The notes: generated from the sequence alone by a model not told the origin. A stretch of DNA of 64,000 nt from Burkholderiales bacterium (GCA_025360815.1 JANYBL010000058.1:1-64000), one strand, 5' to 3'; numbered from the stretch's first letter, positions 10,060-21,619 are shown. A program made the numbers and translations.

Positions 10060-11070
10060 TCAGTGATCGGCCTTCATACTGGCTTTTTGGGCGATGCGTC
10101 CCAGGCGCTCGCGTTCGCCGGCTATGAAGGTCGCAAACTGCGCCACGCTGCCGGGCATCGGCTCGATGCCGCTGGGGACCAATTTTTCTTGCAGATCCTT
10201 GCCGTTGAGTGCGGTTTGAATCTCGGCATTCATCCGCTCTATGATGCCTTGCGGCGTGCCTTTCGGCGCAAATAAACCGGCCCAGTGTTCAATCTTTACG
10301 GAAGGAAAGCCGAGAGCCGCGGTAGTCGGAATCGTCTTGTAGCTCGAGATAGGCTTTTCGGATGTAACCGCCAATGCCTTTAATTTTCCCGCTTTGATGT
10401 GCGGCAGCACAACCACGCTTGATTCGGATGTCGCCGTGACCTGATTGCCAAGCACCGCAGTGACGCTTTCTTGGCCGCTTTTGAACGGGATCGCGGTGAA
10501 GTTGGCGCCTGTCGTCCCCGAGGCAACTGTCGCATCTTTCAACATTTCGATAACAAAATCCGGTGTGCTGCCGCTGCCTGCGGTGGCAAAATTAATGCCT
10601 TCTTTGCCCTGTTTTTTGGTGTACTCAAACAACTCTTTGAGGGTGTTCACCGGCAAACTTGGATGCACCACGATGACGGAAGGGCTCGCCGCAAGCATGG
10701 CGACCGGTACGATGTCGCTATCTGCATAAGGAACTTTTTCGCGCAGGAAACTGTTGGTCACTACACCGGCCGCACCGATCAAAAACGTGTACCCATCCGC
10801 TTTGCTTTTGGCGACATAATCGGTGGCGATAACGGTACCGCCGCCGGGTTTGTTGTCAATCAGGATCGGTTGCCCCAAACGTTTGCTGACCGCTTCAGCG
10901 GCCGTCCGGGCGACGAGATCGTTGGCCCCGCCAGGCGAGAACGGAACGACCCATTTGATCGGCCGCGTCGGCCATGTCTCGGCCCGCGCAGCGTTACCGC
11001 TGGCTACCGCGAAGGCAGCCAGAACGATGCTGCCACAACACGTCAATGCACCATTTTTTATGTTGATCAT
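10060..11070 (-). CDS. Bug-type tripartite tricarboxylate transporter substrate-binding protein
   Basis: WPTRPIKWVVPFSPGGANDLVARTAAEAVSKRLGQPILIDNKPGGGTVIATDYVAKSKADGYTFL. Confidence 0.95.
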   Translation of the reverse strand: MINIKNGALTCCGSIVLAAFAVASGNAARAETWPTRPIKWVVPFSPGGANDLVARTAAEAVSKRLGQPILIDNKPGGGTVIATDYVAKSKADGYTFLIGAAGVVTNSFLREKVPYADSDIVPVAMLAASPSVIVVHPSLPVNTLKELFEYTKKQGKEGINFATAGSGSTPDFVIEMLKDATVASGTTGANFTAIPFKSGQESVTAVLGNQVTATSESSVVVLPHIKAGKLKALAVTSEKPISSYKTIPTTAALGFPSVKIEHWAGLFAPKGTPQGIIERMNAEIQTALNGKDLQEKLVPSGIEPMPGSVAQFATFIAGERERLGRIAQKASMKADH

Positions 11071-11126
11071 CTTGCATTTCCCGGATATTTTTATGTGAAT
11101 GATTTGCGTCGTCGTAAAGGCAAGCT

Positions 11127-13112
11127 TTATTTACTGATGCCTGGCATCACCTGCAACACCACGCCAGAAGGCATTTGCGCCGAACGATACACACGCTGCG
11201 AGGCAACTTTAAAATCCTCCGGCTTGGCATCTGGAATCCGCATGAACACTTGCGGGTTGCGGTCCGTCAGCGGGAACCATGACGATTGGACTTGCACCAT
11301 CATGCGATGCCCGCGGCGGAAGGTGTGCATCACGTCGGGCATGGTGAAATTGACCGCAGTTGGTTGGTTGGGCACAAACGGCTCCGGGTTCTCCCAGCTA
11401 TTGCGATATTTGCCGCGAAACGGTTCACCACGCACCAATTGCTGATAACCGGCGAGCTTGATTTTGGGTGGCGCGACATCTTTCCCAGGCGCTTCAGCGG
11501 CATCGCCTTTGGGATCAGGCAACTCGCTCGGGTAAACATCAATCAGTTTTACCACCCAGTCACTATCGGTTCCAGACGTCGATACAAAAAGCTTTGGCGA
11601 AATTGAGCCTGCAATGGTGACATCAGTTTCTAAAATATCCGTTTGATAGGTCAACACATCGGTACGCGTGCTCGCAAAGCGCTGATCGCTGACCATGTAT
11701 TCCTGCGGCACACTCACCGATGTGTAGCCGATGTAAGGAACAGGTTTTGCAGGGTCGCTGATGTACGCGTCGAAGGCCGGTTCGGTGGTGGCTGGCGCGT
11801 TATAACCGAGCTTGCCGCTTTCGTGAAAGTAGAGTGTCGTTGCCCGCACCTGCGATGGCGGCCAAGCTGGGAATTGCCGCCAAATGTTGGTGCCGGTTTC
11901 AAATATGTGCGCTTTGGCGAATTTGATGTCTGCGGTCTTAGTCTCCGGCTTTTCCTTGAGATTTTTTTCAAAGAACGGGAAGAGGATATTTTTTTGGTAA
12001 TACTCGCTGGTTTTCGACGCAAAACTCACCATGCCAATGCGTTCACCCTCTGAACGTGCCCAACCGCCGTGTACCCATGGCCCAAGCACTAGCCCGTTAT
12101 AAATGCCAGGATTGTTTTTTTCAATCGCACGGAAAGTAGTAAGCGGACCTTGCGGGTCTTCCGCATCAAAGACGCCGCCCACTGTGAGTACGGCGGCTTT
12201 GATATTTTTAAGGTGATTTGAAATGTTGCGGCTCTTCCAGAAATCGTTGTAGAGATCGTTTTGCCACGTGTTTTTCCACATGAAATATTCCGGCTTATCG
12301 ACCAGTTTATTCAGGTTGCCCAAAGTGCCGTGTTTTAAATAAAATTCATAACCGTCGTCAGTCGCGTAATCAAACGGTTCCCATTTTTGCGGACGCGTGG
12401 TCGGGTTTTCTTGTTGTTTAAAACTGGCGTAAAAATCAAAATTGGCAGCCAGCATGAATGCACCGCCGTGATAGGAATCGTCGTTCATGTACACATCTGT
12501 CACCGGTGCCTGTGGCGAGGCAGCTTTAATCGCAGGATGGGAATCAATAATACTGGCCGATACATAAAAGCCGGGCGATGAAATGCCCCACAAACCAATT
12601 CGATTGTTATGGTTGGGGACATTTTTCAATAACCATTCTGCTGAATCAAACATATCGGTGGATTCATCGATGTCGGCGTTGGCACCGGTCGCAATTTTTT
12701 TCACCGGTTTGTGGGGCCGCATATCGATATAAACGCCTTCAGACTTGTGGCGGCCACGCACATCTTGGAATACAAAAATATAGCCTGCTTTGTCGAAATC
12801 CGGTGAGGGACCGAGTTTTTTAGGATATAAATCCACACCATAAGGTGCGACGCTGTAAGGGGTTCGCACCATCAGCATTGGATAAGTTTTCGACAAATCC
12901 TTTGGCACATAAACAGATGTGAACAGCAATTTGCCGTCGCGCATCGGGATTTTATATTCGTATTTGGTGTAGTGTTCTTTGATGCTAAACGCTGTCTGCT
13001 CATCCGATTTTGGCTGGGCTTGGATTCCCCCCGAAACAGTCAACATCGCTAGCATTGCCGACAAAGCCACGATAAAAACAGCACGTCTCATCAATCGCAT
13101 TTCAAACCTCAC
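11127..13112 (-). CDS. CocE/NonD family hydrolase (X-Pro dipeptidyl-peptidase-like)
   Basis: YKIPMRDGKLLFTSVYVPKD, IGLWGISSPGFY, C-terminal FRRGHRMMVQVQSSWFPLTDRNPQ. Confidence 0.92.
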   Translation of the reverse strand: MRFEMRLMRRAVFIVALSAMLAMLTVSGGIQAQPKSDEQTAFSIKEHYTKYEYKIPMRDGKLLFTSVYVPKDLSKTYPMLMVRTPYSVAPYGVDLYPKKLGPSPDFDKAGYIFVFQDVRGRHKSEGVYIDMRPHKPVKKIATGANADIDESTDMFDSAEWLLKNVPNHNNRIGLWGISSPGFYVSASIIDSHPAIKAASPQAPVTDVYMNDDSYHGGAFMLAANFDFYASFKQQENPTTRPQKWEPFDYATDDGYEFYLKHGTLGNLNKLVDKPEYFMWKNTWQNDLYNDFWKSRNISNHLKNIKAAVLTVGGVFDAEDPQGPLTTFRAIEKNNPGIYNGLVLGPWVHGGWARSEGERIGMVSFASKTSEYYQKNILFPFFEKNLKEKPETKTADIKFAKAHIFETGTNIWRQFPAWPPSQVRATTLYFHESGKLGYNAPATTEPAFDAYISDPAKPVPYIGYTSVSVPQEYMVSDQRFASTRTDVLTYQTDILETDVTIAGSISPKLFVSTSGTDSDWVVKLIDVYPSELPDPKGDAAEAPGKDVAPPKIKLAGYQQLVRGEPFRGKYRNSWENPEPFVPNQPTAVNFTMPDVMHTFRRGHRMMVQVQSSWFPLTDRNPQVFMRIPDAKPEDFKVASQRVYRSAQMPSGVVLQVMPGISK

Positions 13113-13131
13113 TCAATTAAATTATTCAACA

Positions 13132-14934
13132 TTACTTTTGACCACTGCTCCAACCATCGCGTAACGTCACGGCGCGATTAAATATTGGCTTGCCCGGTGT
13201 CGAATCAACCCGGTCCGCCACAAAATAGCCGTGCCGCTCAAACTGGTAACTGGCTTCGGCTTCGGCAAGTTTCAACGACGGCTCCAAATAGGCCGTAATG
13301 ATTTGCTTGGCGTTCGGGTTTAGATCGTCAAGAAAATTTGTCGCGCCGTTTGCATCGGCCGCGCGACCCGGATGGGGTACTTTAAAGAGCCGATCAAACA
13401 AGCGCACTTCGCATTCATAGGCGTGCTGAACCGAAACCCAGTGAATATTGCCTTTGACTTTAACCGAATCAGCGCCAGCCGTGCCGGACTTTGTTTCGGG
13501 CAAATATTCGCAATGTACAGCGGTCACCTTGCCGGCCGAGTCTTTTTCTGCGCCAATGCATCTGATCACAAACCCATAGCGCAACCTGACCATGTTGCCG
13601 GGAAATAATCGGAAGTAACCCTTGGGGGGCGTTTCTTCAAAATCCTCGCGCTCGATCCATAGCTCGCGCGAAAACGGCACCGCGCGTTTGCCCAGTTCAG
13701 GCTGCTGCGGATGGTTTGGCGGAAAACATTCTTCAGATTGTCCAGCAGGGTAATTATCAATGATCAATTTGAGTGGATTCAACACCGCCATCCGACGTTC
13801 ACACACATTCAGCGCCTCACGCTGGCAATCCTCTAGTACCGATAAATCAATCCATGAATCAGATTTACTGACACCGATCCGCTCAACAAATAATTTGAAA
13901 CCTGCGGGAATAAATCCGCGTCTGCGCGCGCCGATCAGTGTGGGCATACGTGGATCGTCCCAACCATCAACATGCTTTTGATCGACCAGCTGTTTCAAGT
14001 AGCGCTTGCTGATAATAATATACGTGAGATTCAAACGGGAAAATTCAATCTGCTGCGGCAACGGCGTGTTGATTGCGCCGAACTCAGCTAATTTCGCTAG
14101 CAGCCAGTCATACCATGGGCGCTGATCGGCAAACTCCAAAGTACAAATCGAGTGTGTAATATTTTCCAGGGCATCCTCAATTGGGTGAGCGTAGGCATAC
14201 ATTGGATAAATGCACCATTTGTCTCCGGTACGGTGGTGGTGGGCGTGTTTAATGCGATAGATCGCCGGGTCGCGCAGATTGATATTGGGTGAAGCCATAT
14301 CAATTTTGGCGCGAACAATATGCGTGCCCTCGGCGTGCTTGCCTGCTTTCATCTCACGAAAGAGCTGTAAATTTTCGGCAATGCCGCGGCTGCGGAAGGG
14401 TGAATTTTTGCCCGGCTCAGTCAACGTGCCGCGCGTGCTGCGCATTTCGTCGGCAGATTGTGAATCCACGTAGGCCAAATCATGCTCAATGAGCGTTTCG
14501 GCGAACGCATAAAAATAGTCAAAATAGTCGCTGGCAAAATACAAATGTTCCTTGCCAAATTTTTTGTAATCGCCGCCTATCCAATGCACCGAGTCGATGA
14601 TGCCATCGACAAATTGCTGTTCTTCTTTTTCGGGATTGGTGTCATCAAACCGTAAATGGCAGACACCATCATAGGTATTTGCTAAATTAAAATTAAGCAA
14701 AATCGATTTTGCGTGGCCAAAATGCAGATAGCCGTTCGGCTCCGGTGGAAAACGGGTGCGGATTTTGGCAGGGTCAACGGGTTGATTTTTTTGCGCAGCA
14801 GCGTCACCCGGCGTGCCGCGCCAAGTCCGGCTAGTGTATTTGTGCGTTGCCAAATCATCGTCGATGATGTTGCGAATGAAGTTACTGGTCTGGACGACGT
14901 CAGAAGGTAGTGCAGAATTTTTATTAGTGCTCAT
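13132..14934 (-). CDS. glnS: glutamine--tRNA ligase
   Basis: TRFPPEPNGYLHFGHAKSILLNF; VCHLRFDDTNPEKEE; YPMYAYAHPIEDALENITHSICTLEF; ISKRYLKQLV. Confidence 0.97.
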   Translation of the reverse strand: MSTNKNSALPSDVVQTSNFIRNIIDDDLATHKYTSRTWRGTPGDAAAQKNQPVDPAKIRTRFPPEPNGYLHFGHAKSILLNFNLANTYDGVCHLRFDDTNPEKEEQQFVDGIIDSVHWIGGDYKKFGKEHLYFASDYFDYFYAFAETLIEHDLAYVDSQSADEMRSTRGTLTEPGKNSPFRSRGIAENLQLFREMKAGKHAEGTHIVRAKIDMASPNINLRDPAIYRIKHAHHHRTGDKWCIYPMYAYAHPIEDALENITHSICTLEFADQRPWYDWLLAKLAEFGAINTPLPQQIEFSRLNLTYIIISKRYLKQLVDQKHVDGWDDPRMPTLIGARRRGFIPAGFKLFVERIGVSKSDSWIDLSVLEDCQREALNVCERRMAVLNPLKLIIDNYPAGQSEECFPPNHPQQPELGKRAVPFSRELWIEREDFEETPPKGYFRLFPGNMVRLRYGFVIRCIGAEKDSAGKVTAVHCEYLPETKSGTAGADSVKVKGNIHWVSVQHAYECEVRLFDRLFKVPHPGRAADANGATNFLDDLNPNAKQIITAYLEPSLKLAEAEASYQFERHGYFVADRVDSTPGKPIFNRAVTLRDGWSSGQK

Positions 14935-15059
14935 GGTGCTTGTGGTTGTACTTCGCGTTAGGTGTTGGTTTGTCGTTGCGTTTTAATGGCAGAAGGGATT
15001 GCGGAAGACTTAAGCATGGATTTTCTCATAGTTCAACTGGTTCACACGAGGGATACAAA

Positions 15060-16106
15060 ATGACGAACACGACAACGCAGCCAGTCAGCACGAGAGGGCG
15101 CGTATTGTGGGCCATTGGAACGAGCCTAGCGGCCCTGTCAGGTTGTTTTTTATTCGGCGGTTGCGCGACGACAGTGGAAATTCAAGGCCATCGCGGCGCA
15201 CGAGGTTTAATGCCCGAAAACACCTTGCCGGCCTTCGCCAAGGCCTTGGAAATCGGTGTGGATATGTTGGAGTTTGATACCGGCGTGACCGGTGATGGTG
15301 TGGTCGTAATTTCGCATGAGCGCTGCCTGAATCCCGACTTGGCGCGCGACGTGAATGGCGATTGGCCACCCGCTTCAGCGCCGCGCCCCTGTATCAATGC
15401 CATGGGCTTGCGTGAATTGCAGCAATACGACGTCGGCCGAGTTCGTCCGGCCAGTGAATACGCCAATAAATTCCGCGAGCAAAGCGCAATCGATGGCACG
15501 CGGATTCCCACGCTCGCATCATTGTTCGAAATGGTCAAAAAATCCGGCAATACGCTGGTGGGTTTTAATATCGAAACCAAGTTGGAGCCGGCGTTTCCCA
15601 ACGAGGCACCTGCCCCGGAGGCTTTTGTGGATGCGCTTCTTGGCGCTATTGAGCGGGAAAAAATGCTGCATCGCGTGACCATCCAAAGTTTTGATTGGCG
15701 GACGTTAAAGCTGGTGCAGCAACGCTATCCGAGGGTGCCAACCGTGTATTTGAGCGTGCAACAATCGTGGATGGATAACATTAGGGTCAGCGATGCCGGC
15801 GGCTCGCACTGGACAGCGGGCGTACAAGCAAAGGACTACCAGGGATCGGTCCCGAGGATGGTCAAAGCCGCGGGCGGGGCAGTGTGGTCACCGTATTTCG
15901 GAGATGTTGATCTGTCCAACGTGAAAGAAGCGCGCTCATTGGGGCTTCAAGTCATCGTGTGGACGGTGAATGAAGCGGCCAATATTGAGAAAATGCTGGA
16001 TTTGAAAGTGAATGGCATTATCAGCGACTATCCTAATCGGGTTCGCGATGCAATGCAAAAACGCGGGATGCGCCTGCCACCAGGCATGACCGCGCTGAAA
16101 TATTGA
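15060..16106 (+). CDS. glycerophosphodiester phosphodiesterase
   Basis: lipoprotein-like signal (LFGGCATT), EIQGHRGARGLMPENTLPAFAKALEIGVDMLEFD, IVWTVNEAANIEKMLDLKVNGIISDYPNRV. Confidence 0.94.
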   Translation: MTNTTTQPVSTRGRVLWAIGTSLAALSGCFLFGGCATTVEIQGHRGARGLMPENTLPAFAKALEIGVDMLEFDTGVTGDGVVVISHERCLNPDLARDVNGDWPPASAPRPCINAMGLRELQQYDVGRVRPASEYANKFREQSAIDGTRIPTLASLFEMVKKSGNTLVGFNIETKLEPAFPNEAPAPEAFVDALLGAIEREKMLHRVTIQSFDWRTLKLVQQRYPRVPTVYLSVQQSWMDNIRVSDAGGSHWTAGVQAKDYQGSVPRMVKAAGGAVWSPYFGDVDLSNVKEARSLGLQVIVWTVNEAANIEKMLDLKVNGIISDYPNRVRDAMQKRGMRLPPGMTALKY

Positions 16107-16318
16107 AGGTGATCGCCTGATTGTATGACGTGGGATTCGGCTACTATTGGCGGGCACGTGGTTCGATAGGCTTGCCCGATGGAGCTGCCCGACATACTTG
16201 CCCGGCGCCGCTGCCCCCAAACTTGCCCCAACATTGCTTATGAAGCCCTTAAAAACTTCACCAATCCCGCCATCCCCTATTATCTACACATCTCACCTCA
16301 ACAAAAATTAGGCTGCAA

Positions 16319-17221
16319 ATGAATAAGTTTTTCGCTCAAGTATTAACCACCGCTACCGGATTCGCCATGTTGCTAGCCGTGGCGCCAACCAGCGTGCTCG
16401 CCTGGGGAGCTGAAGGGCACCGCATCACCGGGCTGGTGGCGACCGATCTGCTCACCCCCAAGGCGCGAATTCGATTAAACCAGCTTATGCCGGGTGCGGA
16501 TTTGGCCGATATTTCGCTCTATATGGACGACAAGCGCCGCGAATTGGCGATTGAAATCCCGGCCTCGGATAAATGGCATTACGATAATCAGCCGGTTTGT
16601 GAAGCCAAGCCATATTCGGATTATTGCCGAAACGGCAATTGCGCTTCAGCGCAGATACCCATTTACTTTAAGGTCCTGAGCAACGCTGAGGCGACGACCG
16701 AGGCACGGGTGCAAGCGCTACGGTTTTTGGTGCACATGGTGGGTGATATTCACCAGCCGCTGCACGCCGCTGATGATGGTGACCTTGGCGGCAATTTAAA
16801 ATTTGTGTTGATTCCTGACAACGATTTTCCGCGCCGATTGCATGGCGTGTGGGATAGCGATTTGGTTAAGCTCGCAATGCGCGGGCAGAGCGAGGCAGAT
16901 TATGCCAAAGCGCTGGTCGGCCGTTATCGGGCGAATGAAATTCCGTTATGGCAAAGCGGGATGTCGGCTGGCCTGATTGATGTAAAGGTTGATGTAAAAA
17001 GCTGGATGAATGAATCCTATTTGCTCAGTAAAAACACCACTTATGCCAAGCTGGATCTTTTTGAATGCGGCAAACCTTGGCAATCCTCGCTAACGGTACC
17101 GACACCGTTGAGCAAAACCTATATGGATGCCTCAGGGGAAACTATTGCGCCGCAGTTGGCAAAGGCGGGGGCGCGAATCGCTTGGGTCATCAATCAGGCG
17201 CTGGATGGGGCCGCAAAATAG
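16319..17221 (+). CDS. S1/P1 nuclease
   Basis: signal peptide, WGAEGHRITGLVA, LVHMVGDIHQPLHAADDGDLGGN, LHGVWDSDLV. Confidence 0.95.
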   Translation: MNKFFAQVLTTATGFAMLLAVAPTSVLAWGAEGHRITGLVATDLLTPKARIRLNQLMPGADLADISLYMDDKRRELAIEIPASDKWHYDNQPVCEAKPYSDYCRNGNCASAQIPIYFKVLSNAEATTEARVQALRFLVHMVGDIHQPLHAADDGDLGGNLKFVLIPDNDFPRRLHGVWDSDLVKLAMRGQSEADYAKALVGRYRANEIPLWQSGMSAGLIDVKVDVKSWMNESYLLSKNTTYAKLDLFECGKPWQSSLTVPTPLSKTYMDASGETIAPQLAKAGARIAWVINQALDGAAK

Positions 17222-17296
17222 TGGTTGCTTCGCAAAAATCATAAAAAGCGTTAAAATGTCGCTAGGCTATATTGCCTTTCATATTGGGTGAACAGC

Positions 17297-17608
17297 ATGA
17301 ACAACAGCAAAATCAACGCACGTCGCAACGTTCTCAAACAAATTTCGCTCGGCTTGGCGAGTATTCCCGTGATTGCGATCGCCGGCAATGCCCACGCGGC
17401 CAAAAGCGACGCGTTACGTACCGCGTTGAAATATGTCGACAAGGCCCCGACCGTCGCTGGGGTGACGCAGCGCTGCGACGGATGTATGCAATGGGTTCCC
17501 GGCAAAACGGCCAAAGATTTGGGCGGCTGCAAAATTATCCCGGGCGATACCGAGATCAATCCAGCTGGTCATTGCACCGCTTGGGTCGCGGCACCAGCTA
17601 AAAAGTAA
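17297..17608 (+). CDS. high-potential iron-sulfur protein (HiPIP)
   Basis: Tat-like NARRNVLKQISLGLASIPVIAIAGNAHA; C-x2-C pattern RCDGCMQW, GGCKIIPG, GHCTAW. Confidence 0.9.
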   Translation: MNNSKINARRNVLKQISLGLASIPVIAIAGNAHAAKSDALRTALKYVDKAPTVAGVTQRCDGCMQWVPGKTAKDLGGCKIIPGDTEINPAGHCTAWVAAPAKK

Positions 17609-17730
17609 CAAGACCGTTAAACCATAACTGCCTGAAACGCCGCGTCCAGACTAGAATTTGGTCAGAAAGTGATTTCTTTTATGTCTTAGTTCAGGCGTTG
17701 CTGCATCATTGGCTTTGGTAGGTGCTAAAT

Positions 17731-17757
17731 AAAAAACCGGGCAATGCCCGGTTTTTT
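17731..17757. terminator. bidirectional rho-independent terminator
   Basis: AAAAAACCGGGC-AAT-GCCCGGTTTTTT. Confidence 0.9.
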
Positions 17758-17873
17758 ATTTATTACAAATTTCGCTGCCGTTTTCGATCAAATTTCTGAA
17801 CGCAAGCCGCATGCGCCGCGATGCACTATGCCTTCAAGCATCCGGGCATCTGGGCATCTGAACCTCCAAGTCC

Positions 17874-20579
17874 CTAAGCCGCCTTGGAGATCAACTCACG
17901 CAACACATAAGGCAGAATGCCACCGTGCAAGTAATAATCGACTTCAATCGGCGTATCAATACGTAACAGCACCGCGACCTCTTTAGTGCTGCCATCACGG
18001 CGCTTGATCACCAGGGTCACATCCATCTGCGGTTTGATGCCGTTCTCTACGCCAACCAGATCAAACTCCTCATTGCCGGTAATGCCGAGCGAGTCAACCG
18101 TGTCAGTGCCTTTGAATTGGCAAGGCAATACGCCCATCCCAACCAGATTAGAGCGGTGAATACGTTCGAAGCTCTTGGCAATCACGGCCTTAACACCCAG
18201 CAATTGTGTGCCTTTGGCGGCCCAATCCCGCGACGACCCGGTGCCGTATTCTTCGCCACCAAAGATCATCGTTGGCGTACCGGCCGCAATGTAGCGCATG
18301 GCCGCATCGTAGATATAAGCTTGCTCGCCCGAAGGTTGCATGAGCGTCACGCCACCCTCGACCCGCGAGCCATCCGGCTTGGCGGGCAGCATCAAATTTT
18401 TGATCCGCACGTTAGCAAATGTACCGCGCATCATCACATCATGATTGCCGCGTCGTGCGCCGTAGCTGTTGAAATCAGCTTTCATGACTTGATGTTCGAT
18501 CAAGTATTTGCCTGCCGGCGAGGTATCTTTAATCGAGCCCGCCGGGGAAATGTGATCGGTGGTCACGGAATCGCCGAAGACGCCCAAAGCACGCGCACCC
18601 TTAATGTTGTGTGCAGTGCCGGCCAGCATGCCGAAATCGTTACTAAAAAACGGAGGCTCGGCAATGTAAGTTGAAGTCGGCCAGTCGTAAACTTGACCAG
18701 TTGTGCCTTTGATATTTTGCCAAAGCGGATTATCCGCGCCCAAGTTTGAATACAAGCGTTGGAAAGTGGCGGGGTCTTTGGCAAATTGCATAACGGCGGC
18801 AATCTCCGCACTGGTAGGCCAGATGTCTTTTAAGAAAACAGGGCCATTTGTGCCTTCACCGACCGGTTCGCTTTCCAAATCTTTCATGACCGACCCGGCA
18901 ATCGCATACGCTACAACTAGTGGAGGCGAAGCCAAGAAATTCGCGCGCAAATTGGGGTGAATCCGCGCCTCGAAATTGCGGTTTCCAGATAGCACCGCCG
19001 CGCACACCAAATCATTCGTAACAATCGCTTCGTTAAATGCCGGCGTCAAATCGCCTGCATTGCCAATACAAGTTGTACAGCCATAACCTGCCAAGAAAAA
19101 GCCTAATTTTTCGAGGTATGGGAGCAAACCCGATTTGGTCAAATAATCAGTAACGACACGTGAGCCGGGGGCGAGTGATGTTTTGATATGTGGCTTAACC
19201 TTTAGGCCTGCTTCCACAGCTTTTTTGGCCAGCAAACCGGCCGCTATCATCACGCTAGGGTTCGAGGTGTTGGTGCAGGATGTAATAGCGGCAATCAGCA
19301 CATCGCCCGAGCCCAATTCAATGTCGTCCTTCGTCTGAAAGCGTTTCGGCAAGTCAGCCGCGACTTTGCTAAAACCGTTCTCAGTCGGCGGCTTGGAAAA
19401 CAGTGACGCGAATTGCGATTTCATATTGCCAAGCTCAATGCGGTCTTGCGGACGCTTCGGTCCTGCAAGCGACGCGTTCACGGTTGAGAGATCCAATTCA
19501 AGCGTGGTGGAATAATCCAGATCGCCTTTTTTCGAGACGCCGTACATATTCTGGGCTTTGAAATAGGCTTGGAATGCAGTGACCTCATCGGCCGTCCGGC
19601 CGGTGGATTTCATGAATTCAACGGTCGCATCATCGACCGGGAAAAAGCCCATCGTCGCGCCGTATTCCGGTGCCATATTGGCTATCGTGGCGCGGTCCGG
19701 AACAGATAATGACTCGGTGCCTTCGCCAAAGAATTCGACAAATTTGCCCACTACTTTTGCTTTCCGCAACATCTCGGTCACCACCAGCACCAAGTCTGTC
19801 GCAGTGCGGCCTTCTTTCAATTTGCCGGCGAGGTTTACGCCAACGACATCGGGCGTCAAGAAATAAACCGGCTGGCCCAACATGCCTGCTTCCGCCTCAA
19901 TCCCGCCTACGCCCCAGCCGACGACACCGATACCGTTAATCATGGTCGTGTGCGAATCCGTGCCAACCAATGTGTCGGGATAATAAACGCCATCTTTGGC
20001 ATGGACGCCGCGCGCCAAATATTCCAGATTCACCTGGTGAACAATGCCGATACCCGGTGGCACCACTTTAAACGTATCAAACGCCTGCATGCCCCATTTC
20101 ATGAATTGATAGCGTTCTTCGTTGCGTTTGAATTCTAATTTCATGTTGAGGTCGAGCGAATCTTTACTACCGTAGCTATCAATTTGCACCGAGTGATCGA
20201 CCACTAAATCCACCGGCACTAACGGCTCGATAATCTTGGGGTTCTTGCCCATTTTGTGGGCGACACCACGCATCGCGGCCAAGTCAGCCAACAGCGGCAC
20301 ACCGGTAAAATCTTGCAGCACAATGCGCGCTAAAACAAACGGTATCTCATCTGTCCGCGCCGCGTTCGGTTTCCAGTTTGCGAGCTGTTTGATGTGTTCC
20401 GCTGAAACTTTTTTGCCATCACAATTACGCAACACACTCTCTAAAACGATACGAATAGAAACCGGCAGCCGGTTAACGTTGGGATAGGTTTGCGCCAATT
20501 CAGGCAATGAATAAAATGTGCCCGTTTTGCCTTCGGTGGGGCTGAACGTTTGTTTAGTGTTGTGTAAGTTATGAGCCAT
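17874..20579 (-). CDS. acnA: aconitate hydratase
   Basis: [106 protein letters not shown]. Confidence 0.97.
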   Translation of the reverse strand: MAHNLHNTKQTFSPTEGKTGTFYSLPELAQTYPNVNRLPVSIRIVLESVLRNCDGKKVSAEHIKQLANWKPNAARTDEIPFVLARIVLQDFTGVPLLADLAAMRGVAHKMGKNPKIIEPLVPVDLVVDHSVQIDSYGSKDSLDLNMKLEFKRNEERYQFMKWGMQAFDTFKVVPPGIGIVHQVNLEYLARGVHAKDGVYYPDTLVGTDSHTTMINGIGVVGWGVGGIEAEAGMLGQPVYFLTPDVVGVNLAGKLKEGRTATDLVLVVTEMLRKAKVVGKFVEFFGEGTESLSVPDRATIANMAPEYGATMGFFPVDDATVEFMKSTGRTADEVTAFQAYFKAQNMYGVSKKGDLDYSTTLELDLSTVNASLAGPKRPQDRIELGNMKSQFASLFSKPPTENGFSKVAADLPKRFQTKDDIELGSGDVLIAAITSCTNTSNPSVMIAAGLLAKKAVEAGLKVKPHIKTSLAPGSRVVTDYLTKSGLLPYLEKLGFFLAGYGCTTCIGNAGDLTPAFNEAIVTNDLVCAAVLSGNRNFEARIHPNLRANFLASPPLVVAYAIAGSVMKDLESEPVGEGTNGPVFLKDIWPTSAEIAAVMQFAKDPATFQRLYSNLGADNPLWQNIKGTTGQVYDWPTSTYIAEPPFFSNDFGMLAGTAHNIKGARALGVFGDSVTTDHISPAGSIKDTSPAGKYLIEHQVMKADFNSYGARRGNHDVMMRGTFANVRIKNLMLPAKPDGSRVEGGVTLMQPSGEQAYIYDAAMRYIAAGTPTMIFGGEEYGTGSSRDWAAKGTQLLGVKAVIAKSFERIHRSNLVGMGVLPCQFKGTDTVDSLGITGNEEFDLVGVENGIKPQMDVTLVIKRRDGSTKEVAVLLRIDTPIEVDYYLHGGILPYVLRELISKAA

Positions 20580-20690
20580 GATGGTTTCCTAAGCGTGAAG
20601 GAGTGGAGATGGACGGTGGTGATAAGAATGCGGCATCCAAGTAGCGGCGTGTGGGTGCGTTGAGCGTACGTCAAAATAATGGCAGTAAAA

Positions 20691-21098
20691 TTACGCGAGT
20701 GGATTAATGATTTTAAGCCCTTTGAAATAATCGCGGAAAAAACCTTGATCGCGGGTTATGAGTGCGTTGCATTGGAGCAGGGCATGAGCACCAATGATGA
20801 AATCTGAAACGACACGATCATGGCGGTGACCGCCGCGCTCTAGGAACCGGCGCTGCATGATGCCAGCCCTGAGCGCCGCTTGCTCACTTGTGGAAGAAAA
20901 ATTAACTCGCAATTCAGCAAGCGCATCCAATAAATCTTCAACAGGTTGAATTTTAGTGGCGATTTCCGCCAAGACAATATCGCAAACCACTACATCATCG
21001 CGTTCCAATGCGCTTTGTAATTTAGCGCTAGATGTTTCGCCATGGACGGGGTCGTCGGTCAGGACATCAATCAGCGCGGAGGAGTCAATGGCAATCAT
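20691..21098 (-). CDS. PIN-domain toxin (VapC-like)
   Basis: MIAIDSSALIDVLTDD, DFIIGAHALLQCNALITRDQGFFRDYF. Confidence 0.85.
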   Translation of the reverse strand: MIAIDSSALIDVLTDDPVHGETSSAKLQSALERDDVVVCDIVLAEIATKIQPVEDLLDALAELRVNFSSTSEQAALRAGIMQRRFLERGGHRHDRVVSDFIIGAHALLQCNALITRDQGFFRDYFKGLKIINPLA

Positions 21099-21129
21099 GG
21101 GGTCTCAATCATCTGGCGTCCGAAACCAT

Positions 21130-21375
21130 TTACGGCTCCACAGGGTCACTGGGTGCACGGCCACGCAGTTCGCGCATTGCATCGTCGGTTGTCATCCCAT
21201 CAGGAAGCTTAAAACGGCCCCGAACGCGTTTAATAGCTTCGCCTACGTTTTTACTCAAGATCAGCTTGCCGTGGTCGATCTCGATGGTGAGCGGTGTGCC
21301 CTTTGATAAACCTAGGGCATCCCGCACCGACTTTGGTAACGTAATTTGGCCGCGTTCGCCTAGCGTAACTTCCAT
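21130..21375 (-). CDS. AbrB/MazE/SpoVT-family antitoxin
   Basis: MEVTLGERGQITLPKSVRDALGLSKGTPLTIEIDHGKLIL swapped-hairpin motif, just upstream of the PIN gene. Confidence 0.85.
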   Translation of the reverse strand: MEVTLGERGQITLPKSVRDALGLSKGTPLTIEIDHGKLILSKNVGEAIKRVRGRFKLPDGMTTDDAMRELRGRAPSDPVEP

Positions 21376-21619
21376 ATTTTTACCGTTCAGAAAAGTATGT
21401 TCGAATACTGCGCCTAAAATTAGTATGTGTCAATAAATATGGCTAATTCGAGCATACTTTTGTAATGCCCTTATTTTTCCAAGGCGTTGATCTATTCCTT
21501 GGCGAGCGGTCAGTTCCGCTTTTTCATCGCCTTCAGCCATTTTTTGTACGTCTTCGTCGTTCGTTTGGTTTCCTGCTGCTCGTCAATTCGCTTGTTCGCC
21601 TCGTGGCCAATTTGCGCGA

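Noticed and set aside
10471-11445. 324-aa plus-strand ORF
   Set aside because: Antisense to the clearly coding Bug-type binding protein; no recognisable motifs and Arg/Gly-rich shadow composition.
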